Shown: one piece after another, positions 35,669 to 43,582 of the stretch | Numbering within the stretch: position 1 is the first letter of the stretch | How the letters are laid out: the number at the start of each line of letters is the position of its first letter | Assembly: GCF_040327995.1 (NCBI RefSeq) | Contig: NZ_JBEPIJ010000011.1 | Location: 1 to 64,000 of the forward strand | Length of the DNA: 64,000 bases | Origin: Solimonas thermocellulolyticum | GTDB lineage: Bacteria > Pseudomonadota > Gammaproteobacteria > Nevskiales > Nevskiaceae | Reading direction: 5' to 3' | Notes under the pieces: generated by a model | What the model was told of the DNA's origin: nothing | The model's database searches: none | The model's input: the letters and a program-made list of their open reading frames with translations, nothing else | Position numbers and translations under genes: made by a program

Positions 35669-36222
35669 CAATTCTTCACCGCATAGATGGCCGGCAATTG
35701 CCGCCAGTATTCCTTGTAGTCCATGCCGCAGCCGAACACGTAGCGGTCGGCGACCCGCAGGCCGACGAACTCGGCGTGCGCGCCGGCGGCACGCCGCGCG
35801 TGCAGCTTTTCGGCCAACACCGCCACCGCCAGCGAGGCCGGTGCGAACGACTGCAGCGCGCCGCGAATCGCCACCAGGGTATGGCCTTCGTCGAGAATGT
35901 CGTCGATCACCAGCACATGCCGCCGGTGGATGCGCTCGGCCGGCGGCTGGCGGTACCAGACCAGCCCGCCGCCCTGCGTCGCGCCGCGATAGCGCGTCGC
36001 GTGCAGGTAGTCGATCTGCAGCGGAAAGTCGAGCCGCCGGCTCAGCTCGGCGGTGGCGTGCAGGCCGCCGTTCATCACGCACAGCAGCAGCGGATCGAGC
36101 GTGCGGTAGCGTGCCGCGATCGCCGTCGCCAGCTCGTCGTAGGCACGCTGCACGGCGGCCGCGTCGTGCAGGCAGTCCGCCGACGCGAGCACCTGCCGTG
36201 CATGCTGCGGATCGACGCTCAT
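35668..36222 (-). CDS. Hypoxanthine-guanine phosphoribosyltransferase
   Basis: A 184-residue type I phosphoribosyltransferase that converts hypoxanthine or guanine with PRPP to IMP or GMP. The PRPP loop is VLVIDDILDEGHTL (about 100–113) and the base-recognition region ends in the aromatic DYKEYWRQLP. The flexible loop is present (HATRYRG). The ATG overlaps the nagZ stop (ATGA), and the gene is coupled to the phosphorylase. The two enzymes act in sequence: phosphorylase frees hypoxanthine, this enzyme salvages it. Base preference cannot be settled from sequence alone. Confidence 0.9.
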   Translation of the reverse strand: MSVDPQHARQVLASADCLHDAAAVQRAYDELATAIAARYRTLDPLLLCVMNGGLHATAELSRRLDFPLQIDYLHATRYRGATQGGGLVWYRQPPAERIHRRHVLVIDDILDEGHTLVAIRGALQSFAPASLAVAVLAEKLHARRAAGAHAEFVGLRVADRYVFGCGMDYKEYWRQLPAIYAVKN

Positions 36223-37199
36223 GACGCGACGCTGCGCCGGTATAGCTTCTGCAAGCGGCTGCTGGCGGCGCGACTCGGCTTGAGATCCTTGAGCGCATCG
36301 AGCAGCGCGATCACGCCGGGACGGTCGTTGCACACCGGCAGCATGTCGCAGCCGGCGGCCAGCGCCAGGCGCGCACGCGCGGCGAGATCGCCGACGACCG
36401 CGGCCCCGCCCATCGACAAATCGTCGCAGAAGACCGCGCCGGTGAAGCCGAGCTCGCGGCGCAGGATGCCGCGGATCCAGCGTCGCGACAGCGACGCCGG
36501 GGTCTCGTCGATCGCGGTATAGCGCACGTGCGCCATCATCAGCGACTCGATGCCCTCGTCGATCATCGCCATGAAGGGCTTGAGTTCGACCGCGCGCAGC
36601 TCGGCTTGCGGCCGCCGGTCGACCGGCAGTTCGACGTGCGAGTCGGCGCGCACCGCGCCGTGTCCCGGAAAATGCTTGCCGGTCGCTGCCAGGCCGGCGG
36701 CATTGAGCCCGGCACGCAGCGCGCGCGCCAGTTCGATCACGACCTCGCCGCGATCTGAGAACGCACGATCGCCGATGACGCCGCTGACGCCATGATCGAC
36801 GTCGAGCACCGGCGCAAAGCACAGATCGATACCAAAGGCCGACAGCTCGCACCCGATGGTCAAGCCCGCGATGCGCGCCTGCTCGATTGCGGCAGCGGGG
36901 TTCTCGACGTACCGCGCGCCGATGCTGCGCATCGACGGTATGCGCGTGAAACCGACGCGCAAGCGCTGCACGCGCCCGCCTTCGTGATCGACCGCGAGCA
37001 GCAGCCGCGGCTCGCGCAGCGAAAGGATGTCGTCACACAGCGCCTTGAGTTGCTCGTGATCGCGGTAGTTGCGGGTGAACAGGATCACGCCGCCGACCAG
37101 CGGGTGCGTGAGAATTTCGCGATCCTCCGCGGTCAGCTCCTGGCCGCCCACATCCACCATCAGCGGACCCAGCGGCGATTTCTTATTCGTGGATGTCAA
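36219..37199 (-). CDS. nagZ: Beta-N-acetylglucosaminidase NagZ
   Basis: A 326-residue cytoplasmic glycoside hydrolase of family 3. It removes GlcNAc from GlcNAc-anhydroMurNAc peptides during peptidoglycan recycling, and its product signals AmpC induction in other gammaproteobacteria. It opens with LGPLMVDVGG, has the substrate loop GKHFPGHG with downstream DSHVELPVDRR, and the catalytic Asp region MMAHVRYTAIDETPASLS. The active site is complete. It overlaps the L,D-transpeptidase gene by 17 bases and the phosphoribosyltransferase gene by four. No ampG or ampD is in the window. Confidence 0.95.
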   Translation of the reverse strand: MTSTNKKSPLGPLMVDVGGQELTAEDREILTHPLVGGVILFTRNYRDHEQLKALCDDILSLREPRLLLAVDHEGGRVQRLRVGFTRIPSMRSIGARYVENPAAAIEQARIAGLTIGCELSAFGIDLCFAPVLDVDHGVSGVIGDRAFSDRGEVVIELARALRAGLNAAGLAATGKHFPGHGAVRADSHVELPVDRRPQAELRAVELKPFMAMIDEGIESLMMAHVRYTAIDETPASLSRRWIRGILRRELGFTGAVFCDDLSMGGAAVVGDLAARARLALAAGCDMLPVCNDRPGVIALLDALKDLKPSRAASSRLQKLYRRSVAS

Positions 37200-37659
37200 C
37201 TTGGGTTCCCGGCTCGACGCGTTCGTACAGCTCGATGATGTCCTCGTTGCTCATGCGCACGCAGCCCTTGGAGCCGGGCGTGCCCAGCACTTGGCTGTAC
37301 GGCGTTCCGTGCAAATAGATGTAGCGTCGGAAGGTGTCGACGCAGCCCAGGCGGTTGCGACCGCGTTCGAGGCCGCTGAGCCAGAGGATGCGCGACAGGA
37401 TCCAGTCGCGGCCCGGATAGCGCGCATGCAGCTCGGGCGTCCACACCTCGCCGGTCCAACGCCGCGCGCGCAGCACCGCGCCCGACGGCAGGCCGCCGCC
37501 GATTTTCGCACGGACGACATGCAGGCCGCGTGGCGTCATGCCGGAGCCGTTGATCTCGCCGGCCCCGTTGGCGGCCGTCGACACGGGGTACGCGACGACG
37601 CAGCGGCCACGCTCGATCAGGCGCAGGCGCTGCGCACCGAGGTCGATTTCAAGACGCAT
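37183..37659 (-). CDS. L,D-transpeptidase (YkuD) family protein
   Basis: A 158-residue protein that is almost all catalytic domain. The YkuD motif reads YIYLHGTPYSQVLG, then GSKGCVRMSN with catalytic Cys and its Arg. No convincing signal peptide is present; the start MRLEIDLGAQRLRLIERG goes straight into the domain, so export or a cytoplasmic role on recycled murein is open. Its coupling to nagZ (17-base overlap) suggests a role in peptidoglycan turnover or recycling. Small cytoplasmic-type YkuD proteins are also reported in Pseudomonas-like genomes beside nagZ; that comparison is from memory. Confidence 0.85.
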   Translation of the reverse strand: MRLEIDLGAQRLRLIERGRCVVAYPVSTAANGAGEINGSGMTPRGLHVVRAKIGGGLPSGAVLRARRWTGEVWTPELHARYPGRDWILSRILWLSGLERGRNRLGCVDTFRRYIYLHGTPYSQVLGTPGSKGCVRMSNEDIIELYERVEPGTQVDIHE

Positions 37660-38155
37660 CGCCGCCCCAGCTCCGGAAGGGATGCAAGGCCAGATGGTGA
37701 TTGTAGTAGCGGCGATCGAAGGTCAGCTCGCGCCCCAGCCATGCCGGTCGCACGAACGGCCGATCCACCGCCGCCAGCTCGATCTCGGCGATGACGAGGC
37801 CGGCGTTGTCGCCGAGAAACTCGTCGATCTCCCAGGTCACGTCCTGGCGCGCACCCGGGTCTGAGACCGGGTAAACAATGTAGTGGCGGATCTTCTCCAG
37901 CTTGCCGACGCACAGCGTATCGAGCAGCTCGCGCGCATCGGCGAGCGGGATCGCGTACTCATACTCGGCGCGTACGCTGCCGACGACGGCGGCCTTGATG
38001 TTCAGCGTCGCCTGCGCGCCGGCGATGCGCACGCGCACCGAGGCGCGACCGGCTTCCTGCGTGAGATAGCCCTGCCGCATCTCGACCGCGCGCGACACCT
38101 CGGCGCGCCAGGCATCGCCCACGACCAGGAACTTGCGCTCGATCTCGATGGCCAC
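37649..38155 (-). CDS. CYTH-domain protein (triphosphate-tunnel fold)
   Basis: A 168-residue protein with a single CYTH domain, an eight-stranded tunnel that hydrolyses or binds triphosphates using metal ions. The diagnostic IEIERKF (ExExK) starts at residue 3, and charged strand motifs follow (RVRIAG, TLNIK, EYEYAIP, WEIDEF, VIAEIELA), leaving the tunnel residues intact. Bacterial members are inorganic triphosphatases or thiamine triphosphatases, or of unknown role. The GTG at 38155 places the ExExK at the usual distance. It sits in the leftward operon, five bases from rlmD and overlapping the L,D-transpeptidase gene. Confidence 0.88.
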   Translation of the reverse strand: MAIEIERKFLVVGDAWRAEVSRAVEMRQGYLTQEAGRASVRVRIAGAQATLNIKAAVVGSVRAEYEYAIPLADARELLDTLCVGKLEKIRHYIVYPVSDPGARQDVTWEIDEFLGDNAGLVIAEIELAAVDRPFVRPAWLGRELTFDRRYYNHHLALHPFRSWGGDAS

Positions 38156-38160
38156 GCCAT

Positions 38161-39486
38161 TCAATCCCGGACGAACAGCGCCATGCTCTCCACATGGCTG
38201 GTGTGCGGAAACATGTCCATCACGCCGACCCGTTCCAGCCGATAACCGTGCTCGTGCACCAAGTGGCCGGCATCGCGCGCCAGCGTGCCCGGATGACAGG
38301 ACACGTAGACGATGCGCCGCGGCCGGCGTCCTGCGACGATCGGCAGGATCTCGCGCGCACCGGCGCGCGGCGGATCGAGCAGCAGCTTGTCGAATGCCGG
38401 CTGCAGCCACGGCGCATCGGCTTGGGTCTCGAACAGATCGGCCTTCTCGAAACGCACGTCCACGCCGTTGCGCCGTGCATTCTCTCGCGCGCGCTGCACC
38501 AGTCCGGCCTCGCCCTCGACGGCAATGACCTGCGCGCCGCGCGCGGCCAGCGGCAGCGAGAAGTTGCCGAGCCCCGCGAACAGCTCCAGCACGCGATCGC
38601 CGGCGGCGAGCTCCAGCCAGTCCAGCGCCTGATTGACGGTGCGCTCGCTGATGCGGCCGTTGACCTGGATGAAATCGCTCGGCGCGAAGCGCAGCCGCAG
38701 CGCCGAACCGTCCGGTGAGTATTCCAGCGGCTGCACCTCGGTCAGCGGCCGGATCGTCGCCGGTCCGCCGGTCTGCAGGTAGATGTCGAAGCGCTCGCGG
38801 CTGCCGAAGTCGGCGAGCCGCGCCAGATCGTTCTCGCTTGCCGGGTCGAGCAGACGGAACACCAGAGCAACGCGCTCGGGCGAACACGCGACTTCGACCT
38901 GCGGCACGCGATCGGGGATCGAAAGCTCGTCGATCAACGCGCGCAGCGCCGGCAGCTTCTCGCCGACCCGCGGATCGAGCACCTCACAGCGCGTCAGCGG
39001 CGTGACGAAGTGGGTATTGCGTTCGCGAAAACCGATGATCGCGCCGCCCTTCTTGGCCACGCGCTTGGCGCCAAGGCGCGCGCGGCGGCGATAACCCCAG
39101 ACGCCCTCGGCCGTGTCGGCCACGATCGGCGGCGCGACCGACTGCGGCCGCACCTTGCCGATGCGTTCGAGCTGATCGAGGAGCTGCTTTTGCTTGAACA
39201 CGATTTGTTGCGGCGCAGCCAGATGTTGCATCGAGCAACCGCCGCAAACGCCGAAATGCGCGCAGCGCGGCTCGACCCGGTGCGGGCTGGCCTTTTCGAC
39301 GGCGACGCACTGGCCTTCGTCGGCGTCCTTGCCGACGTGCAAATAACGAAAGCGCACCCGTTCGCCGGGCAGCGCATCGGCGATGAAGGTCGCCTTGCCG
39401 TCGATGCGGGCAAAACCGCGGCCTTCCTGATCGAAGTCGAGGATCTGTGCGGCGAACTCGCCCTGCGGCGGCTTGCGACGGCGCAT
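38161..39486 (-). CDS. rlmD: 23S rRNA (uracil-C5) methyltransferase RlmD
   Basis: A 441-residue SAM-dependent enzyme that makes m5U at position 1939 of 23S rRNA. The N-terminal TRAM domain covers about 1–65. The iron–sulfur cluster cysteines appear in CAHFGVCGGCSMQH, with a fourth Cys downstream. SAM-binding motif LELFAGLGNFSLPLA, a DPPRAGA active-site loop and the catalytic Cys in VYVSCHPGTLARD are all present. The start at 39486 is fixed by a one-base TGATG overlap with the upstream exonuclease gene. RlmD next to cysM matches pseudomonads. Confidence 0.95.
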   Translation of the reverse strand: MRRRKPPQGEFAAQILDFDQEGRGFARIDGKATFIADALPGERVRFRYLHVGKDADEGQCVAVEKASPHRVEPRCAHFGVCGGCSMQHLAAPQQIVFKQKQLLDQLERIGKVRPQSVAPPIVADTAEGVWGYRRRARLGAKRVAKKGGAIIGFRERNTHFVTPLTRCEVLDPRVGEKLPALRALIDELSIPDRVPQVEVACSPERVALVFRLLDPASENDLARLADFGSRERFDIYLQTGGPATIRPLTEVQPLEYSPDGSALRLRFAPSDFIQVNGRISERTVNQALDWLELAAGDRVLELFAGLGNFSLPLAARGAQVIAVEGEAGLVQRARENARRNGVDVRFEKADLFETQADAPWLQPAFDKLLLDPPRAGAREILPIVAGRRPRRIVYVSCHPGTLARDAGHLVHEHGYRLERVGVMDMFPHTSHVESMALFVRD

Positions 39487-40262
39487 CAGCCGACCCAGGC
39501 GTCGAGGAACTCGGCCCAGTGCGGCGCCGCGCTGGCTTCGAGAACCTCGCGCAGGCGGCGCTCCTCGGCCTCGTGTTGCATGGGCGTCAGCCGTCCGCGC
39601 ATCCGCTCGAAGCGCAGGTAGACCAGATAAGTGTTGACCACGTCGGTCTCGCAATAGGCACGGATCTCGCTCAAGCGTCCCTCGCGGTAGGCATCGAACA
39701 CCTTGGAGCCATCCATGCCGAGCTTGCCGGGAAAGCCCAGCAATTGCGCGATCTCGTCGAGCGGCGCGTTGTGGCGCCCCCCGTACATCGCCAGCACGTC
39801 CATCAGATCGGTGTGGCGGAACTGGTAACGGCCGAGGTAGTTGTCCCACTTGGCCTCGCGGTTGAAATGCCCCGTGTCCCAGTATTTCGGCGCGATGCAG
39901 CCGTGAATCAGCGCGCGATAGTGCAGCACCGGCAGGTCGAAGCCGCCGCCGTTCCACGACACCAGCACCGGGCGGAACTTTTCGACGCCGTCGAAGAAGC
40001 GCTGCACCAGCTCACCCTCGCTCGCGTCCTCGTCGCCGATCGACCAGACCTTGAGGCCATCGCCCTGGCGCAGCACCACCGCGATCGCGACGATGCGCTG
40101 AAGATGCGCCGGCATGAAATCGTTGCCGCGCTCGGCCAGACGCTGCGTGCGCATCGCCGCCCACACGGCGTCGTCCCCCATGCCGTCGAGGCCGAGCAGG
40201 CGGCGGCCGCCGTCCAGATCGGGGACGGTTTCGATGTCGAAAACCAGAACCGGTTCGCGCAT
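39486..40262 (-). CDS. Predicted 3'-5' exonuclease (PolB-like, DnaQ fold)
   Basis: A 258-residue protein of the 3'-5'_exo_PolB-like family. The ExoI motif FDIETVPDLDGG starts at residue 8, ExoII is in VLVSWNGGGFDLPVLHYRAL (about 100), and the ExoIII-type YCETDVVNTYLVYLR lies near residue 210. These carry the acidic metal ligands, so it should be active. The substrate (DNA or RNA) is not known for this family. It overlaps rlmD by one base and is seven bases from cysM. Confidence 0.88.
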   Translation of the reverse strand: MREPVLVFDIETVPDLDGGRRLLGLDGMGDDAVWAAMRTQRLAERGNDFMPAHLQRIVAIAVVLRQGDGLKVWSIGDEDASEGELVQRFFDGVEKFRPVLVSWNGGGFDLPVLHYRALIHGCIAPKYWDTGHFNREAKWDNYLGRYQFRHTDLMDVLAMYGGRHNAPLDEIAQLLGFPGKLGMDGSKVFDAYREGRLSEIRAYCETDVVNTYLVYLRFERMRGRLTPMQHEAEERRLREVLEASAAPHWAEFLDAWVG

Positions 40263-40269
40263 CGTTCGG

Positions 40270-41160
40270 CTACGCCGGAAACACGCCGGTGGAGATGTAG
40301 CGGTCGCCGCGGTCGCAGACGATGGTGACGATCGTCGCGTTCTCGACCTGCCGGCACAGTTGCAGCGCCGCCCACAGGGCGCCGCCGGAGCTCGGCCCGC
40401 AGAACAGACCCTCGACGCGACCGGCCAGTCGCATCGTCTCCTCGGCGTCGGCAGCGCTGACCTCGATGATGCGATCGACGCGCTCGGGCTCGAAGATCTT
40501 CGGCAGGTAAGCGTCCGGCCACTTGCGGATGCCGGGGATCGACGACTCGCCGTCGGGCTGGACCCCGACGATCTGCACCTCGGCGTTCTGCTCTTTGAAA
40601 AAACGCGAACAGCCCATGATGGTGCCGGTCGTGCCCATGGAGGAGACGAAATGGGTCATGCGTCCGCGCGTCGCCTTCCAGATCTCCGGCGCCGTGCCCT
40701 CGTAATGCGCACGCGGATTATCGGGATTGCCAAACTGGTCGAGCACTTTGCCCTCGCCCTCGGCCTGCATCTTCAGCGCCAGATCGCGCGCGCCTTCCAT
40801 GCCCTGCTGCTGGCTCACCAGGATCACCTCGGCGCCGAAGGCCTTCATCACCGCGCGGCGCTCGATCGACAGGTGTTCGGGCATGATCAGCCGGAGTTTG
40901 TAGCCCTTGACCGCGGCCGCCATCGCCAGCGCGATGCCGGTATTGCCGCTGGTCGCCTCGATCAGCACATCGCCCGGTTTGATCTCCCCGCGCTCCTCGG
41001 CGCGACGGATCATCGAGTACGCGGGGCGGTCCTTGACCGAACCGGCGGGATTGTTGCCCTCGAGCTTGACCAGCAGCGTGTTGCTGCCGATACCGGGAAG
41101 ACGCTTGAGCTGGGCGAGTGGGGTATTGCCGATAAAATCGGCGAGCGTGGGGTAGGTCAT
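40270..41160 (-). CDS. cysM: Cysteine synthase B
   Basis: A 296-residue PLP enzyme that makes cysteine from O-acetylserine and sulfide or thiosulfate. The PLP lysine is K43 in GSVKDRPA. The phosphate-binding loop GTTGTIMG and the asparagine loop TSGNTGIALA are present. The length and the RPA after the lysine fit the CysM branch better than CysK. The gene heads the leftward operon and is divergent from the sensor-kinase gene, 71 bases away, so a promoter must lie in that gap; no clear elements could be read there. Confidence 0.93.
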   Translation of the reverse strand: MTYPTLADFIGNTPLAQLKRLPGIGSNTLLVKLEGNNPAGSVKDRPAYSMIRRAEERGEIKPGDVLIEATSGNTGIALAMAAAVKGYKLRLIMPEHLSIERRAVMKAFGAEVILVSQQQGMEGARDLALKMQAEGEGKVLDQFGNPDNPRAHYEGTAPEIWKATRGRMTHFVSSMGTTGTIMGCSRFFKEQNAEVQIVGVQPDGESSIPGIRKWPDAYLPKIFEPERVDRIIEVSAADAEETMRLAGRVEGLFCGPSSGGALWAALQLCRQVENATIVTIVCDRGDRYISTGVFPA

Positions 41161-41231
41161 CGGCGCGATTCTAACGGGCGGCCGATGATCGCGCCCATGC
41201 GGCGCGCGGCCAAGGGCCATCGGAACGGCAC

Positions 41232-43502
41232 ATGCGGAAACCATCGACAGAGGCGGGCCTGAGACGCTGGCCGCCGGGCGGCGCGCCCCTGCTGCTGCTC
41301 GGCGTCGTCGCCTGCGTGCTCGGCCTGCTGCCGGCATTGCTGGCGCCGCATTTGGCGGCGCCGCTGCGCCTGGCACCGGCGGTCGCGGGCGCCGGCGGCC
41401 TGCTGCTCGCCCTCTCCGCCCTGCGCCGCAGCCGGCGCGAACTGGGGGCGCTGGCACTCGGTCTGCGCGCCCTGTCGCTCGGCCGCAGCGAACAACGCCT
41501 GGTCGAGGACCGGCGCGGCGTACTCGGCGAGCTCGCCGCCGCCGGCAACCGCCTCGCCGAACGGCTCGACACGCTGAGCACGCGCTTCGATGAACGCGTC
41601 GCCGAACACACCCGGCACCTACGCGCCGAGCGCGATGCGCTGCAGGCGCAGAACCAGCAGTTGCGCACCGCCGCCGGCGCGGCGCAGGACGAGGCGCGCG
41701 CGCAGAGCGAGCTTCTGGCGAGCCTGTCGCACGAGCTGCGCACGCCGCTGACCGGCATCCTCGGCTACGCCGACCTCTTACGCCGCTCCGGACTCGATGC
41801 CGAGCAGGCACAACAGCTCGACATGCTGGAGAAGTCGGCGCGCGCGCTGCTGGCGATGATCAACGACCTGCTCGACTGGAGCCGCATCGAGGCCGGCCGC
41901 CTGCGCCTCAACGAGGAGGCGCTCGACCTGATCGACACCGTCGAGGACACCAGTGCCCTGCTCGCGCCGCTGGCCTACGACAAGGACCTCGAACTGGTGC
42001 GCATCGTCTATCACGACGTGCCGCGCCAGGTGCGCGGCGACGCCCAGCGCCTGCGCCAGATCCTGACCAACCTGCTGTCGAACGCGATCAAGTTCACCGA
42101 ACGCGGCGAGGTGGTACTGCGGGCGATGCGCGAACGCGAGGAAGCCGGCCGCACCTGGCTGCGCTTCTCGGTGACCGACACCGGCATCGGCATTTCCCCC
42201 GAACAGCAGCAGCGACTGTTCCAGCCCTACCGCCAGCTCGGCCGCGCCACCCGCGGCGGCAGCGGGCTCGGCCTTTCGATCGTGCGCAAGCTGGTCGAGC
42301 TGATGGGCGGCGAGGTCAGCCTCGACAGCACGCCCGGCAAGGGCTCGACGTTCAGCGTGCTGCTGCCGTTCAAGCTGATGGCCGACGCCGAGTCGGCTGG
42401 CGCCGCCGATCCCCGTCTGGCCGGCCGCAGCGTCTGGCTGTTCGAGGCGCACGCGACCTCGCGCCTGGCGCTGGTTCACTGGCTGGAGTTCTGGGGGCTG
42501 AGCGTGCGCAGCTTTGCCGCCGCCGACGAACTCGCCGATGCGCTGCGTACCGCCGTGGCCAAGCCGGATCTAGTGATCCTCGGCCTGAAGCCTGCCGAGC
42601 GCGGCGATCTGGCGGTACGGGCCACCCTCGCCGCCTGCGCCGAGCACCAGCCGCCGCTCTTGGCGCTGGTGGCTTCGGCAGCGCCGCCGGTGCACGAGGA
42701 ACTGCGCGACGCCGGCGCCGCCGCCTGCCATGCCAAGGCGATCGGTCGCGACCGGCTGCACGACGAGATCCTGCGCCTGCTTTCGGCCGCGCCGGCCGCG
42801 GCGGTGCAGCCACTCGCCGGCCTGCGCGCGCTGATCGCCGACAACAACCTGGTCAACCGCCGTTACCTCGGCGCGCTGTGCCGCCGCCTGGGACTCGAGG
42901 TGATCGAGGCCGGCGACGGCCGCAGTGCGCTGCAGCAGTGGTTGCGCGAGCGCCCAGCGATCGTGCTGCTCGACGCGCACATGCCGGAGCTCGACGGCCC
43001 TGGGTGCGCCCGCGAGATCCGCGCCGCCGAGCGTGGCAGCGCGACGCGCTGCCGAATTCTCGCGGTCAGCGCCCATCTGGAACCGGAAGAACGCCATCAG
43101 TTCCTGCAGGCCGGCGCCGATGCCGTACTGATCAAGCCCTTCGACGAGCGTACCCTGCTGCGCAAACTCGACCCGATGGCCGGCGGTCCGCCGCCGGCCG
43201 CGGCGCGGCTGACCGCGGATCCGGAACTGCTGGGGCTGCTGCGCGAGGAGCTGCCGCGACAGTTGCGCGATCTGGAGAGCGCGATCGACGCCCGCGACCT
43301 GTCGGCCGCGCGCGACGCCGCGCACACGTTGCGCGGCACCGCGGCGTTCTATCACCTGCCGACGCTGCGCCAGACGGCCTCCGCGCTCGAGGACTGGCTG
43401 CTGCGCTGCGACGGCCTGAACGCTGGCGCCGAGAAACGCCGCGAGCTGCAGAGCGTGCGCCGCGCCGTCGACGACACCCTCGCCGCCATGCGCAGGCACT
43501 GA
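41232..43502 (+). CDS. BarA/GacS-type hybrid sensor histidine kinase
   Basis: A 756-residue tripartite hybrid kinase. Two N-terminal membrane helices lie at about residues 18–40 and 45–65 with almost no periplasmic loop. A coiled region follows, then HisKA (H167 in SLSHELRTP), HATPase (DTGIGISPEQQ and SGLGLSIVRK), a first receiver-like domain that lacks the phospho-acceptor (VILGLKPAE), an intact receiver (D581 in LLDAHMPELDG) and an Hpt domain (H698 in AHTLRG). The phosphorelay would run H to D to H to a separate regulator such as UvrY/GacA. The position next to cysM and rlmD matches GacS loci. The small sensor part is unusual for GacS, so the gene symbol is withheld. Confidence 0.9.
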   Translation: MRKPSTEAGLRRWPPGGAPLLLLGVVACVLGLLPALLAPHLAAPLRLAPAVAGAGGLLLALSALRRSRRELGALALGLRALSLGRSEQRLVEDRRGVLGELAAAGNRLAERLDTLSTRFDERVAEHTRHLRAERDALQAQNQQLRTAAGAAQDEARAQSELLASLSHELRTPLTGILGYADLLRRSGLDAEQAQQLDMLEKSARALLAMINDLLDWSRIEAGRLRLNEEALDLIDTVEDTSALLAPLAYDKDLELVRIVYHDVPRQVRGDAQRLRQILTNLLSNAIKFTERGEVVLRAMREREEAGRTWLRFSVTDTGIGISPEQQQRLFQPYRQLGRATRGGSGLGLSIVRKLVELMGGEVSLDSTPGKGSTFSVLLPFKLMADAESAGAADPRLAGRSVWLFEAHATSRLALVHWLEFWGLSVRSFAAADELADALRTAVAKPDLVILGLKPAERGDLAVRATLAACAEHQPPLLALVASAAPPVHEELRDAGAAACHAKAIGRDRLHDEILRLLSAAPAAAVQPLAGLRALIADNNLVNRRYLGALCRRLGLEVIEAGDGRSALQQWLRERPAIVLLDAHMPELDGPGCAREIRAAERGSATRCRILAVSAHLEPEERHQFLQAGADAVLIKPFDERTLLRKLDPMAGGPPPAAARLTADPELLGLLREELPRQLRDLESAIDARDLSAARDAAHTLRGTAAFYHLPTLRQTASALEDWLLRCDGLNAGAEKRRELQSVRRAVDDTLAAMRRH

Positions 43503-43582
43503 TTTTCCGCGGCTGAGGAGCTTCCCCGACGGCCGCGCCGGCACAGTCCGGCATAATCACGGCATCCGCCCGGGGGGACACC

